35,687 nucleotides of DNA from Deltaproteobacteria bacterium (GTDB lineage: Bacteria > Desulfobacterota > DSM-4660 > Desulfatiglandales > Desulfatiglandaceae), in NCBI GenBank assembly GCA_022340265.1, contig JAJDOH010000317.1:1-35687 (forward strand), written 5' to 3'. A model generated the notes under the pieces. That model saw only the letters and a list, made by a program, of their open reading frames with translations. It was not told the DNA's origin and made no database searches. This document shows, piece by piece, positions 17,601 through 29,757 of this stretch. The translations under genes were made by a program, and so were the position numbers. How positions within the stretch are numbered: the stretch's first letter is position 1; each line of letters begins with the position of its first letter.

Positions 17601-17909
17601 GGCCACTTCCACGGCGGTGTTCAAGCCAGTCTGTCCCCCAAGCGTGGGAAGGATGGCCTGGGGCCTCTCCCGTTCAATAATTCGAGAAACCGCTCCGACG
17701 GTTATGGGTTCGATATAGGTGCGGTGCGCCGTACCCGGATCGGTCATGATGGTAGCAGGGTTACTGTTGATGAGCACAATCTCAAACCCCTCCTCCATGA
17801 GCGCCTTGCAGGCCTGGGTGCCGGAGTAGTCGAATTCACAGGCCTGGCCGATGACAATGGGGCCTGAACCGATGATGAGAATCTTTTGAATGTCAGTGCG
17901 TCTGGGCAT
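14673..17909 (-). CDS. carB: Carbamoyl-phosphate synthase large subunit
   Basis: Encodes 1078 residues, matching the usual length of about 1073. Makes carbamoyl phosphate from bicarbonate, two ATP and ammonia channelled from CarA, feeding arginine and pyrimidine synthesis. Two tandem ATP-grasp halves are visible: the first begins [20 protein letters not shown], the second [20 protein letters not shown] near residue 570. [11 protein letters not shown] and [12 protein letters not shown] mark each half, and the C-terminal allosteric MGS-like domain follows after about residue 940. The start overlaps the carA end by 17 bases, so translation is coupled. No frameshift or loss of key residues is seen. 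Confidence 0.97.
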   Translation of the reverse strand: MPRRTDIQKILIIGSGPIVIGQACEFDYSGTQACKALMEEGFEIVLINSNPATIMTDPGTAHRTYIEPITVGAVSRIIERERPQAILPTLGGQTGLNTAVEVAESGILEKLGVEMLGASLPVIQKAEDREQFRNAMKKIGLKVPDNFIARNMDEARYAAEQIGYPIIIRASYTLGGIGSGVAYNREEMEEIAKAGLSASMISEVIMERSLLGWKEYELEVMRDFKDNVVIICSIENFDPMGVHTGDSITVAPAQTLSDCEYQMMRDASLAIIREIGVETGGSNIQFAVHPDTGEMVVIEMNPRVSRSSALASKATGFPIAKIAAKLAVGYTLDEIPNDITRETLASFEPTIDYCVVKVPRWTFEKFPGTQDSLTTSMKSVGETMAIGRTFKESLQKAVRSLEIGRYGMGTDTPDCILSKIDDYELERGLIHPSSQRLFYLYEAFNRGVTIEKIYELSRIDPWFLFHIQQIQAFEGRLRGMAKDQDGPENWDEDFLKQVKEYGFSDIQLADIFSTTEEGIRQIRKAKGVEPVYKLVDTCAAEFEAYTPYYYSTYEQENEIRTTQNRKVVILGGGPNRIGQGIEFDYCCVHASLALREMGIESIMVNSNPETVSTDYDTSDRLYFEPLTREDVLHIVEQEKPEGIIVQFGGQTPLNLSVPLADAGVKILGTSPDSIDRAEDRERFQVLLKKLGILQPENGIAVNQHEAIRIAERIGYPAVVRPSFVLGGRAMEIVYDRKDLEYYMKTAVQVSPGKPVLIDRFLDGAIEIDVDAISDGKDTVIGGIMEHIEEAGIHSGDSACVLPPVSLDAGIVDTIMAHTRALAKELSVVGLMNIQYAVKDGIIFVIEVNPRASRTVPFVSKATGVPLAKLATQVIMGKTLTELGLTREVFPEYVSVKEAVFPFSRFPGVDTILGPEMKSTGEVMGIDRTFGLAFGKSQLAAGQKIPLSGTVFISVKDSDKAAVLPVARGLFDLGFEILATKGTSHFLMENGVVNKPVNKVREGRPHVVDMIKNGEIHLVINTTSDKKAIAESYSIRRASLTLNVPYTTTLAGAKATLSAIQSMSEEDMKVRTVQEYHNN

Positions 17910-19034
17910 TATATATTTCCATCATATCAATAAAGCGGTCAAACAGGTACCTGGCATCATGCGGCCCTGGCGATGCCTCAGGGTGATATTGGACCGAGAA
18001 AAGCGGATGTCTTTTGAGGACCATGCCTTCCAGGGTATTGTCGTTCAAATTCATTTGGCTGGTTTCAATATCCGGGTCTTTCAGGGTGTCATCATCCACA
18101 CAAAACCCGTGGTTCTGGGAGGTGATTGCCACACGGCCGGTTTTCAGATCCTTGACGGGCTGGTTGACGCCCCTGTGGCCGAACTTCAGTTTATAGGTTT
18201 CACCACCCAGGGCCAAACCCAGCAGCTGATGTCCCAGGCAAATGCCAAAAATAGGCCGTCGACCAATTTCCTTTTTGATGGTCTCAATGGCGTAAGTCAC
18301 CGCCGCGGGATCTCCCGGGCCATTACTCAAAAAAAGACCGTCCGGATTGATTCTGTCAATGGTTTCCGCATCGGTTTGCGCCGGCACCAGTAACACCTGG
18401 CAATCGCGCTCTTCAAGGCATCTTAAGATATTGTATTTAATACCGAAATCCATAGCCACTATGCGAAATTTCTTGTTCCCCTCCGGCCAGATGAACGCGT
18501 CAAGGGCCGTTTCAACAGGAACCGGCTTTCCCTCATGCCACAAAAGGGGTGTTCTGCAGGTCACCTCCAGTACCAGATCCGCACCCGCCATCTGGGGTGA
18601 TGCCTTCGCCTTTCGCACCAGGGAGGCGGGGTCCAGGTCCTCGGTGGACAGGACTCCCCGCATGGCGCCGGCTAATCTGATATGACGGGTAAGCGCTCGG
18701 GTATCAAGGCCCTCCATGCCGGGAATGCCGTTTTCTTTCAGGTATTCCCCAAGGCTTTTCCGTGACCGAAAATTGCTGGGGTAACCCTGGTACTCTTTAA
18801 CCAGAAAAGCCTTCACATGAACACGGTCTGATTCCACATCGGTTTCATTCACCCCGTAATTACCGATCAACGGATAGGTCATGGTCACAATCTGACCACA
18901 ATAGGAAGGATCGGTTAGAACTTCCTGGTAGCCGGTCATGCTGGTGTTAAAGACCACTTCCCCTTCGGTTTCCCACCGGCCCGTAAAGGAGCGACCCTTG
19001 AAGATCGTACCGTCTTCCAAGGCAAGTAACGCTT

Positions 19035-19038
<4 letters not shown>
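17893..19038 (-). CDS. carA: Carbamoyl-phosphate synthase small (glutaminase) subunit
   Basis: Encodes 381 residues. Hydrolyses glutamine and passes ammonia to CarB. The N-terminal domain carries [17 protein letters not shown]; the class I glutamine amidotransferase domain has SNGPGDP near 238, the nucleophile Cys267 in [16 protein letters not shown], and the His352/Glu354 pair in [14 protein letters not shown]. The start codon overlaps the gltD stop as ATGA (4 bases), and the end overlaps carB by 17 bases, placing pyrimidine/arginine precursor synthesis in the same translationally coupled block as glutamate synthase. Confidence 0.97.
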
Positions 19039-20466
<1,428 letters not shown>

Positions 20467-20474
<8 letters not shown>

Positions 20475-23400
20475 GCTGCACCTCTTCCCGTTCAGTCTCT
20501 TCGTCTTCCTTACTCATCTGTCCGAGAACCCGTCTGTACTCCATGGGAAATACCTTGACAAAAAAAGGCAGGCTGGACTCCCAGCTATCCAGGATTGCGC
20601 GTGCCCTGGGGCTCCCCGTATTTGCCAGATGTTGAAGAATCATATTTTTCAGTTCCGCTTCATCCTCCGGATTTGCCACCAGTTCCAGATCCACCATGTC
20701 CAGATTGCAACGAAGGTCAAACTGCCGGTTCGGATCGTAAACGTAGGCGATACCGCCGCTCATGCCGGCCGCGAAGTTGAGGCCGGTCTCCCCCAGAACC
20801 ACAACCCTTCCGCCGGTCATATATTCGCAACCATGATCTCCCACACCCTCCACCACCGCCATGGCGCCGCTGTTTCGAATGGCAAACCGTTCCCCCGCCC
20901 TGCCATGCAGGTACACTTCACCTGAAGTGGCGCCATAAAGCAGTACATTTCCGACGATTACGTTCTCAGAAGGCTCAAAGGTGGCGCCCTTATAAGGCTT
21001 CACGATGATTTTTGCACCTGAAAGTCCCTTGCCCAGATAATCGTTGGCTTCACCTTCCAGTATAAATGTCAGCCCCTTTGCGCCAAAAGCCCCGAAACTC
21101 TGGCCGGCAGCACCTTGAAACCGGCACAAAATGGTATCGGCCGGTAGCCCCTGGTTTCCGTAACGTTTGGCAACTTCACCACTCAGCATGGCACCCACTG
21201 TCCGGTTTACGTTTCGGATGGGAGAGGATATTTCCACTTTTTCACCATAATCCAGCGCCTTTTGCGCCTTAGCGATCAAATCACGGTCCAGCACATTGCT
21301 AATGGAATGATCCTGCGACTCGGTACAGCGTCTGGGAGATCCATTATCTAACTTTGGAAAATAGAAGATCTTTGAAAAGTCCAACCCTCTGGCTTTCCAG
21401 AAATGAATGGCACGGGACATTTCAAGCAGATCGGTCCTCCCGATCATATCGTCCATCTTTCTGAATCCCAGTTGTGCCATATATCCGCGCACTTCCTCCG
21501 CCAGCATGGTAAAAAAACGCTGCAGGTGCTCCGGCTCTCCTGAAAAGCGTTTTCGAAGGGCTTCATCCTGGGTGGCAATACCCACGGGACAGCGATTGTT
21601 GTTACACTTTCGCACCATAACGCATCCCAGGGTCACCAGTGCGGCGGTGGCAAAGCCATACTCTTCAGCTCCCAGAAGGGCTGCCACCACCACATCACGC
21701 CCCGTTTTCATCTGGCCATCGGTTTGTACGCGGATTCGACTTCTGAGACCGTTCAGTATCAGGGTCTGCTGCGTATCGGAAACCCCCAGCTCCCAAGGTG
21801 CTCCCGCATGGCGTACGGATGAAAGGGGGGATGCGCCCGTGCCGCCGTCATAGCCGCTGATAAGCACCATATCCGCATGGGCCTTGCACACCCCGGCGGC
21901 AATGGTTCCCACACCCACTTCTGAAACCAGCTTGACGGACACCCGGGCCTCGGGGTTCACATTTTTAAGATCAAAGATCAATTGGGCGAGGTCCTCGATG
22001 GAATAAATATCGTGGTGCGGCGGCGGTGAAATCAACGTTACGCCGGGGGTGGAATGCCTAACCCGCGCAATCTCCAGATTCACTTTATGGCCAGGCAGCT
22101 GGCCGCCTTCGCCGGGTTTGGCCCCCTGTGCGATCTTGATCTGAATCTCACGGGCATTCACCAGAAATTCAGCAGTCACACCAAACCGGCCGCTGGCCAC
22201 CTGTTTGACGGCGCTTGAACGGCTGTCGCCATTTTCCAGCGGTACGTAACGGGCCGGATCCTCACCGCCTTCACCGCTGTTGCTGCAGCCACCCAGGCGA
22301 TTCATTGCGATAGCCATGGTCTCATGGGCTTCACGGCTGATGGAACCGAAACTCATGGCCCCCGTGACAAAACGTTTGACGATTTCGGAAACCGGTTCCA
22401 CTTCTTCAACGGGAATCGGTTTGGTTTTCCGAAAAGCAAACATCCCTCGCAAGGTGGACTGTTTTTCGGATTGGTCATTAATCATTTCAGCGTATTGTGC
22501 GTATAAGGACGCATTGTTTTCCCTGACGGCCCGTTGAAGATAATGGATAGCTTCCGGCGTCCAGAGGTGCCGTTCACCATCCAACCGGAACGTATAATGC
22601 CCACCGCTTGGCAGAATTTTGGGCACGTCGGGAGCCGGGTGGTATGCGGAATGGTATCGGTCCATGGCTTCTTTTGCAATTTCATCCAAACCGATGCCTT
22701 CAACCCGGGAATCAGTTCCCCTAAAATAGCGGTCCACCACTTTCGTATTGAGTCCCACCGCTTCAAAGACCTGGGCACTGCGGTAACTTCGAAGCGTTGA
22801 AATGCCCATCTTGCTCATGATTTTGAGCAGGCCCTTGCACAGAGCCTTAATGTACTTTTCAATACTGACGGCGGTGCCCATTTCCCGACCCAACGCCTTA
22901 CGGACCGACATGGCAGCCACCGTCTCAAAAGCCAGATAAGGATTGACGGCGGTTGCCCCGTATCCAAGCAGCAACGCCATGTGCATCACTTCCCGGGCTT
23001 CTCCGGTCTCGACAATAAGACCTGCGGAGGTCCGGATGCCTTGCCCGACCAAATGTTGATTGACTGCGGACACTGCCAGAAGCGACGGTATGGGAGCCTT
23101 CCCCTCAGGCAGGTCCCGGTCGCTCAGTATGATCAACTGATGTCCCCTTGAAATGGCCGATTCGGCTTCCTTGGCGATGAGATCCAAAGCCATTTCCAAC
23201 ATCACACCATCTCCCTTGACGGGGAACCCGATCTTGACGGTCTCGGCGCGAAAACCTTCCACGTTGAGATCCTTTAATCGAATCAGATCCTCGTTGGTCA
23301 TAATGGGGTGAACCAATTTGATCAATCGACTGTTACGGGGCCTTTCCGCCAGGATGTTTCCGGGGTTTCCGATGAAAGTCATGAGACTCATGACCAATTC

Positions 23401-25026
23401 TTCCCTTACTGGATCAATGGGCGGATTGGTCACCTGGGCAAAAAGTTGTTTGAAATACCCGAACAATAACTGATTTTTTTCGCTGAAAACAGCGAGCGGC
23501 GTATCCGCGCCCATGGCGCCTACCGGCTCCTGACCAGTGGTGGCCATGGGGGCCATGATCATTTGAAGATCTTCACGGGTATAACCGAACAATTTCTGCT
23601 GAAAAGGGAGCCGCGCAAAATCCGGTTTGATGGAGGCCACCTCTCCGTAAAACCCTCTCAGGCTGATCCGGTTTTCCTCCACCCATCGTCGATAAGGTTG
23701 ACGCCGGGCGTTCAGATTCTTGATTTCTCCGTTTTTGAGCACCCGTTGTTTTTCAAAATCGACCAGGATCATCTGGCCGGGCCCCAGTGCCCCTTTCTCG
23801 AGAACATCTTTCGGAGCAAATTCCAGTACGCCCGTTTCCGATGCAAAGACCATCATTCCCTGACGGGTGATGGTGTAACGGGCCGGTCTAAGCCCGTTTC
23901 GATCCAGCGTGGCACCCACCTGACTGCCATCGGTAAAAGCAACAGCCGCCGGCCCGTCCCAAGGCTCCATCAGCCCCGCGTGATACTCAAAAAAGCCCTT
24001 CTGGTCCGGGCCCAGAGGATATTTGACACCCCATGCTTCCGGAATCAGCATCAGCATGGCGTGGGAAAGCGATCTGCCGGCATTGGTCAACAATTCAAGC
24101 GCATTATCCAGACAGGCGGAATCACTTCCCTGCTCATCGATGACGGGAAGCAGATTTTTAATCTCGCTTTCAAAGAGGGGGGAACTGAGCGATTTTTCCC
24201 GAGCCCGTATTAGGTTCAGATTTCCCCTGAGCGTATTGATTTCGCCGTTATGAGCCAGATACCGAAAGGGCTGGGCCAGTTCCCAGGACGGAAAGGTGTT
24301 GGTGCTGTATCGTTGATGTACCACCACCATGGCGCTGACCATGTCCGGATCTTTCAGATCCTCGTAAAATCCGGCCAGTTGTGTGCCCGTAAATAATCCT
24401 TTATAGACAATGGTGCGACAGCTCAAACTGGCGATATAGCGGGTATTTCCCCCTTCATTCGTGGCTGTGGCCCGCTTTTCAATCATCTTGCGGAGCAGAT
24501 AGAGCTTTCGCTCAAGAGCCGCGCCCTCAAGATTTCCGCCATCCACAAAGCACTGGCTGATAAAAGGCTGTGTTGCCTTGGCTTGCCCGGCAATAACACT
24601 GTCGTTTACGGGAACATCGCGCCAACCAAGAATTTTAAGATCTTTCGCTGAAGCGGTCTGTTCAATCTCCCGAACCCATTTGTTTCGATAATTGGCTTCC
24701 CGGGGTAAAAAGACCATCCCCACTCCATAGTGTCCGGCGGTAGGGAGTGTGATGTCCTGGTCTTTACAAATTTTTCGGAAAAAGAGATCCGGCAGCTGAA
24801 ACAGAATACCGGCCCCGTCGCCGGTGGTCTGGTCACCACCAATGGCCCCCCGGTGCATGAGATTCTTCAAAACCATTAGGCTGTTTTTAATCACGGCGTG
24901 ATCTTTATGACCGTCGATATTGGCCAAAAATCCCACACCGCAACTGTCATGTTCATACCGGCCATTGTAAAGGCCTTTGGAAAAGGGAGATTGCTCCGGT
25001 TCTTTGTCGTCTCTATTCATTTTCAT
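20467..25026 (-). CDS. gltB: Glutamate synthase large (alpha) subunit
   Basis: Encodes 1519 residues, the normal GltB size. Converts glutamine and 2-oxoglutarate to two glutamates. The N-terminal class II glutaminase has HDSCGVGFLAN with the nucleophile Cys29, which needs removal of a 28-residue propeptide. The FMN/synthase domain includes GEGGEDPARY and AKPGEGGQLPGHKV; the 3Fe-4S ligands are in CVMVRKCNNNRCPVGIATQ; the C-terminal GXGXG beta-helix domain contains GQSFGAFGAKG. Two close ATGs exist (25026 and 25020) with no strong ribosome binding site. It follows glnD by 90 bases and overlaps gltD by 8. Confidence 0.96.
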
Positions 25027-25116
25027 TTGCTCGAATACTTAAGTTATTCCGATAAGTTAAACCGGCATTGTGCTGGAGTAACCGTTCAACCAGTCGAAAC
25101 CCTTGTTTTCAAAAAA

Positions 25117-27708
25117 CTACAATGCACCCATCAAGCGGCTTTTGACTTCTGCCTTCGCAGCCGTTTCATAGACCTTTTCCCCGGTCGATTGCCGTACATA
25201 AAAAACACCGGTCATCTTTTCGCCGTCACTGTTAACTTTTGCCGTTTGAATGTCAAGATCCAATCTGAAAATTACACAGGCCAGATCATAAAGGAGGCCA
25301 ACCCTGGCACCGGCCGTGATTTCAATCAATGTAAAGAAATCGCTCTCCTCGTTGTCGATGACAACCTTCTTTTTAATGGGCCTCTCATATTTGGCCAAGA
25401 TGCCCGCATCCCTTTTTTCCTGAATCAGTTGATCCAGCGCCAAATGATCTTCCAGGGCTTCTTCAAAATCATGGCGGGCTTTGTCCCATTGTTCGGTCTC
25501 CCGATATTGGTCGGGCGGATTGGTCACCTCATACGTATCAAAAGCGAGACCATTTTTCAAAGTAAAGATACTGGCGGAAAGTACCGCCATGTTATTCAAA
25601 GCCAAGACACCGGCCATCTTGCTAAACAGGCCCGGTCTGTCATAGGTAACCTGAATAACCCTGGTAACTGGCGCGCTTTTCCGCTTCTTGAGGCGCCACA
25701 CATTCCTTTCTTCCCCCATGGACAAGGCCAGTGAAAATTGAACCACCATATCCGGGGTCGACGTGTTCAAAATATATCGAGAGGGAACCTGGTCCAAAAT
25801 ATGCTGAACGGCTCTTTCCTCAAAATCCTTCATGAGGGTTTTTCGAATGTGTTCGCGCTTATGATGTATTTTTTCCGTCGCATCGGGAGTCGCCAAAACG
25901 TCACGGTCCAAGATACGCTCTACCTTGCTGAAAAGTTCCGTCAGGAGCATGATTTTCCAGTCGCTTCGTGCCATGGGACCGGTCGCGAAACTGTCCGCAA
26001 AGGAGATGAGAAAAAGCATCTTCAAAAACTGTTTGTCCTGAATGACCTGGGCCACCTGAACACAGGTCTTCTCTTCACCAAGGTCTCTGTGTTGTGCCAC
26101 TCGAGGCATCAGCAGGTGATGTTCCACGAGAAACGAGACCGCCGGTTGCCATGAATCATCGAAACCAAGTCGGGAAAGAATCGCCGGAATCAACTTGGCT
26201 CCCCGCTCGCAGTGGCCTTCACCGTATCCTTTTCCGATATCATGAAGCAGCGCCGCCAGAAAAAGAACTCCTTGATTTTCAACCTGTTCAAAAACGGACC
26301 TCAAAACGGGCCATTTTTCATCATAGGCATTTTTTGAAATTTCGGTAATCACTTCCGCGACCCGGAGTGAATGAAGGTCTACGGTCATCACATGGTAAAA
26401 ACCGAACTGGTGCAGGTTTCGAATCTTCCTAAACTCGGGGATAAACAGGCCGATAAGCCCGATTTCAAGAGCCAGCCTTATGATTTTGCTGTTTTCAGGC
26501 CGCATGAGCAGACCGCGGAACAGCACCTTTCCCTCCGGTGAACCGGTCAGGGTTTCCCCCTTTTCTCTGATAATCTTTTGGGCTTCCCAGATAAATCCAG
26601 ATCCCAGAAAAAGCTCCCGATCGCTGGCTTCTTTGAAACCTTTAAGCAAGACCAACGGATCTTTTTCAAACAGGCTCCCTTCCCGGAGAACCAGTTTTCC
26701 CTTGCGCACTTCAAAAAGAGGCGCTAGGTTCCCCTGAAATGGTTCTTCAGGAGATGGATCGATCACATCCAGCATCTTCTCCTGAAATTCCTCATGTCGG
26801 TAACGAACCCGATTGAGGTGAAAATATACATCCCTCATGAGTTTTTCAGGGCCGGAAATATGGAGGCCGTCCCGATAGTCTAAAATCTTTGCAATCCGGT
26901 CCTGATAGGCTAACCCAAGGGTATCTTCTTCCCGATGGGCCAACCAGTGAAGGTAATTTCGTATCTTCAGGAGAAAACTTCGGCTGACCCCCAGCTTCTG
27001 AATTTCAAAATGTCTGAATGCAGCAAACCGTTTGATCTGGCCCAGGCGTTTACAGTCGAACCATATTCGGGCCATCCATGCCATAAGGTGGATATCTCGA
27101 AGCCCCCCCAGACCTTCTTTGAGATCCGGCTCCACGAAACACCCTTCTCCTCTGTTGTGTTCCGCCCGTTCACGCCTGGATATGAGAAATCGGCCCAACA
27201 GCGAAGTCTTTTCACGGTCCATCCGGGACCAGAAAGCCTCCAGATAAAGCCTGTAAAATGAACGGGAGCCGAGCAAAAAACGACTGTCCACCAAAGAGGT
27301 GAGCATTTTAAAGTTTTCCAGGGCAAACCGGATGCACTCCTGAAATGTCAAAATGGAATAGCCTAATTCCAGCCGAGCATCCCAGAGGGGGTAAAGAGAA
27401 TCACGGATGACTTGCTCCATCTGAGAGGAAAGGGCACCCTGGTGGAGCACCATTAGATCAATATCCGAACCCAGACACAATTCTCGCCGTCCATAGCTGC
27501 CCAAGGCGATAATCACCAGGGCATCATCACCTTCGGATCGATTGGCCTCCTTGAATCCCGCCAATTTGAAAAGATCATGGACAAAATGATCCACCAAATC
27601 GGCGTATCGATGGCAAAATCGAAGGCCGGTTTCTGACCGGAGAAATTTTTCAGCCAGGGAGTCTTTCTCAGAAATAAATTTCTGAACCCTTTCAGACGAT
27701 CTTTGCAA
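25117..27708 (-). CDS. glnD: GlnD-type uridylyltransferase/uridylyl-removing enzyme, copy 1
   Basis: Encodes about 863 residues from a TTG start preceded by AGGA at 8 bases; a GTG at 27762 would give 881 residues but lies inside the glnB fragment without a site. GlnD senses glutamine and modifies PII. Domains in order: nucleotidyltransferase with LGSYGRRELCLGSDIDLMVL (catalytic D-x-D near residues 82-84), the conserved EGLGGLRD, an HD phosphohydrolase domain with LLHDIGKG near 487, and two ACT domains (about 680-730 with DRPGLFSKMAGVLA, and 790-852 with RVGLLYDL). All key residues are present. Its presumed substrate gene, glnB, lies immediately upstream but is truncated. A second full copy is at 31839. 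Confidence 0.92.
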   Translation of the reverse strand: MQRSSERVQKFISEKDSLAEKFLRSETGLRFCHRYADLVDHFVHDLFKLAGFKEANRSEGDDALVIIALGSYGRRELCLGSDIDLMVLHQGALSSQMEQVIRDSLYPLWDARLELGYSILTFQECIRFALENFKMLTSLVDSRFLLGSRSFYRLYLEAFWSRMDREKTSLLGRFLISRRERAEHNRGEGCFVEPDLKEGLGGLRDIHLMAWMARIWFDCKRLGQIKRFAAFRHFEIQKLGVSRSFLLKIRNYLHWLAHREEDTLGLAYQDRIAKILDYRDGLHISGPEKLMRDVYFHLNRVRYRHEEFQEKMLDVIDPSPEEPFQGNLAPLFEVRKGKLVLREGSLFEKDPLVLLKGFKEASDRELFLGSGFIWEAQKIIREKGETLTGSPEGKVLFRGLLMRPENSKIIRLALEIGLIGLFIPEFRKIRNLHQFGFYHVMTVDLHSLRVAEVITEISKNAYDEKWPVLRSVFEQVENQGVLFLAALLHDIGKGYGEGHCERGAKLIPAILSRLGFDDSWQPAVSFLVEHHLLMPRVAQHRDLGEEKTCVQVAQVIQDKQFLKMLFLISFADSFATGPMARSDWKIMLLTELFSKVERILDRDVLATPDATEKIHHKREHIRKTLMKDFEERAVQHILDQVPSRYILNTSTPDMVVQFSLALSMGEERNVWRLKKRKSAPVTRVIQVTYDRPGLFSKMAGVLALNNMAVLSASIFTLKNGLAFDTYEVTNPPDQYRETEQWDKARHDFEEALEDHLALDQLIQEKRDAGILAKYERPIKKKVVIDNEESDFFTLIEITAGARVGLLYDLACVIFRLDLDIQTAKVNSDGEKMTGVFYVRQSTGEKVYETAAKAEVKSRLMGAL

Positions 27709-27736
27709 AATAAAGGTCCTAAATAGCGTTCCGGTC

Positions 27737-27940
<204 letters not shown>

Positions 27941-28035
27941 CTAATATCCCGACCTGAACCTTTCAGCAGGTTTGAAAAAGACAAACCGCTTGCCCCGGGG
28001 GTGGGGAAAGCGGCGTAATTTTCAGGTTGGTCAGT

Positions 28036-29370
28036 TTACAGGGTGGGCAGGTATTTGTCCAGTTCAAACTTGCTCACATGGGTCCGGTAAAAATCCCATT
28101 CAATATGTTTATTTTCAAGAAATTTGTTAAACACATGTTCACCCAGCACTTCCTTCACCAGTTCACTTTTTTCGGTGGCCAAAATGGCAGCGTAGAGGTT
28201 ACCGGGTAGATCTGTAATCCCATGGGCTTTTCTTTCAGCCGGATTCATCTCAAAAATGTCTTCCTCCACCGGTGCCGGCAGTTCATATTTGTTTTCAATG
28301 CCTTTAAGACCTGCACCCAGCATGACGGCAAAGGCCAGATAAGGATTACAACTTGGGTCGGGAGACCGATACTCAATGCGGGTTGCCTGTTCCTTGCCCG
28401 GTTTGTACATGGGCACACGAATCATTGCAGAACGGTTCCTTCGTGCCCAGGAAACATAAACAGGGGCTTCGTAACCGGGAACCAGCCGTTTGTAGGAATT
28501 GACCCACTGGTTACATAGTGATGTAATTTCAGGAGCATGACGCATCAATCCGGCGATATAGCTTTTGGCGACGGAGGAGAGGTGATATTTGTCCGATCCG
28601 TCATAAAAAGCATTCTTGTCTTTCTGGAACAAGGACTGGTGTACGTGCATCCCGCTACCGTTTTCCCCGAAAATGGGCTTCGGCATGAAAGTGGCGTAAA
28701 TGCCATTCTGTCGTGCAATTTCCTTTACCACCAGCCGATAGGTCATCAGATTGTCCGCCATGCAAAGCGCGTCCTTGTATCGAAGGTCAATCTCGTGCTG
28801 GCTCGGAGCCACTTCATGATGGCTGTATTCCACCTGAATCCCCATATCCTGCAGTGCAAATATGGTTTCGCGCCTCAAGCCACTTCCCATGTCAATGGGC
28901 CGTGCGTCAAAATACCCACCCCGATCCAGAACTTCCGTGCATTTGTCATCCTTGAAGTAGAAATATTCCGCTTCAGGACCCACATAGTAAGTATACCCTT
29001 TATCCTCGATCTTCTTCAGAAGTCTTTTCAGCACATATCGGCAATCGCCTTCATACGACGTTCCATCCGGATTCAAAATATCACAAAACATTCGCGCTAC
29101 GGGACGATCGCCGCTTCGCCAGGGGACCACTTGAAAAGTCGTGGGATCCGGTTTTGCGATCATGTCGCTTTCCTGAATTCGCGAAAAACCCTCAATAGAA
29201 GAACCGTCAAAGCCCATTCCTTCGATCATTCCCTCTTCAAGCTCCGAAGGGGTAATGGCAAAACTCTTGAGCATGCCCAGGACATCCGTAAACCAGAATT
29301 GAACAAAGCTGATATCCTTTTCTTCTACAATCTTCTTGACGTCATCATACGAATGACAATTCCAATCCAT
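28036..29370 (-). CDS. glnA: Glutamine synthetase, GSI-alpha-like, second copy
   Basis: Encodes 444 residues, shorter than GlnA1 (474) and in line with GSI-alpha enzymes of Bacillus and archaea. It has FDGSSIEGFSRIQESDM, including Arg64 at the position tied to glutamine feedback inhibition in the Bacillus enzyme, GPEAEYFYF, the [20 protein letters not shown]-site segment and RSPDPSCNPYLAF. The adenylylation tyrosine is replaced by Phe373 in EEDIFEMNPAERK and the beta-specific insertion is missing, so GlnE should not modify it. GGGAGG precedes the ATG by 8 bases. A sigma-54 promoter lies about 105 bases upstream and a long inverted repeat sharing an 11-mer with the glnA1 region lies further up. 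Confidence 0.96.
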   Translation of the reverse strand: MDWNCHSYDDVKKIVEEKDISFVQFWFTDVLGMLKSFAITPSELEEGMIEGMGFDGSSIEGFSRIQESDMIAKPDPTTFQVVPWRSGDRPVARMFCDILNPDGTSYEGDCRYVLKRLLKKIEDKGYTYYVGPEAEYFYFKDDKCTEVLDRGGYFDARPIDMGSGLRRETIFALQDMGIQVEYSHHEVAPSQHEIDLRYKDALCMADNLMTYRLVVKEIARQNGIYATFMPKPIFGENGSGMHVHQSLFQKDKNAFYDGSDKYHLSSVAKSYIAGLMRHAPEITSLCNQWVNSYKRLVPGYEAPVYVSWARRNRSAMIRVPMYKPGKEQATRIEYRSPDPSCNPYLAFAVMLGAGLKGIENKYELPAPVEEDIFEMNPAERKAHGITDLPGNLYAAILATEKSELVKEVLGEHVFNKFLENKHIEWDFYRTHVSKFELDKYLPTL

Positions 29371-29475
29371 ATTTTAACCTCCCTACCTATTTCATGAGTT
29401 TATTCCGCAAAAATAGTATACCCCCGCATGGTTCTTGGGTTACTGGACACAAATTTCGGCCAGTCTAAACTGGTA

Positions 29476-29491
29476 CGCAAGTGTAGTGCCA
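29476..29491 (-). promoter_or_regulatory. Sigma-54 (-24/-12) promoter of glnA2
   Basis: The minus strand reads TGGCACTACACTTGCG, with GG-N10-GC spacing and TGGCAC and TTGC intact. The predicted start is near 29465, about 95 bases before the glnA2 ATG. The 387-base gap between glmS and glnA2 also holds two inverted repeats upstream of it (29638-29661 and 29684-29726) as candidate activator sites; I see nothing else there. Confidence 0.85.
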
Positions 29492-29637
29492 AAAAACTGC
29501 ATCCGATCGCCTTGAAAGATGCGAATAAAAAACTGAAAGACCATTGAAATGATGCCTGCCCTGCTGATACTGGCTGCTGAATGGAAATTGGAAAGCCGAA
29601 AATGATAACAATGAAGAGAAATAATTCACACTATTTA

Positions 29638-29661
29638 GGTTTCACAAGCGAAATGGAAACC
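29638..29661. repeat. Inverted repeat in the glnA2 upstream region
   Basis: GGTTTC (29638-29643) and GAAACC (29656-29661) are separated by 12 bases, centred about 185 bases upstream of the predicted glnA2 start. The nearby longer repeat also has GGTTTT and AAAACC around its centre, so the two may be related half-sites. Short and possibly coincidental. Confidence 0.35.
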
Positions 29662-29683
29662 GTCGCTGCTCACCAGGAGTAGA

Positions 29684-29726
29684 CACATTTATGTTGGTTT
29701 TAGCGCTCAAAACCTACAAAAATGTG
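29684..29726. promoter_or_regulatory. Long inverted repeat upstream of glnA2 (candidate enhancer)
   Basis: CACATTTATGTTGGTTTT (29684-29701) and AAAACCTACAAAAATGTG (29709-29726) match as an inverted repeat at 16 of 18 positions around a 7-base centre. The right arm includes TACAAAAATGT (29715-29725), identical to 13072-13082 upstream of glnA1. It is about 240 bases upstream of the predicted sigma-54 start of glnA2 and 32 bases downstream of the glmS stop. It could bind an activator or act as a 3' hairpin of glmS mRNA; no T-run follows, which argues against an intrinsic terminator. Confidence 0.6.
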
Positions 29727-29757
29727 CTCAATCGGTATCGGGTAAGGGTTTCCCCTT

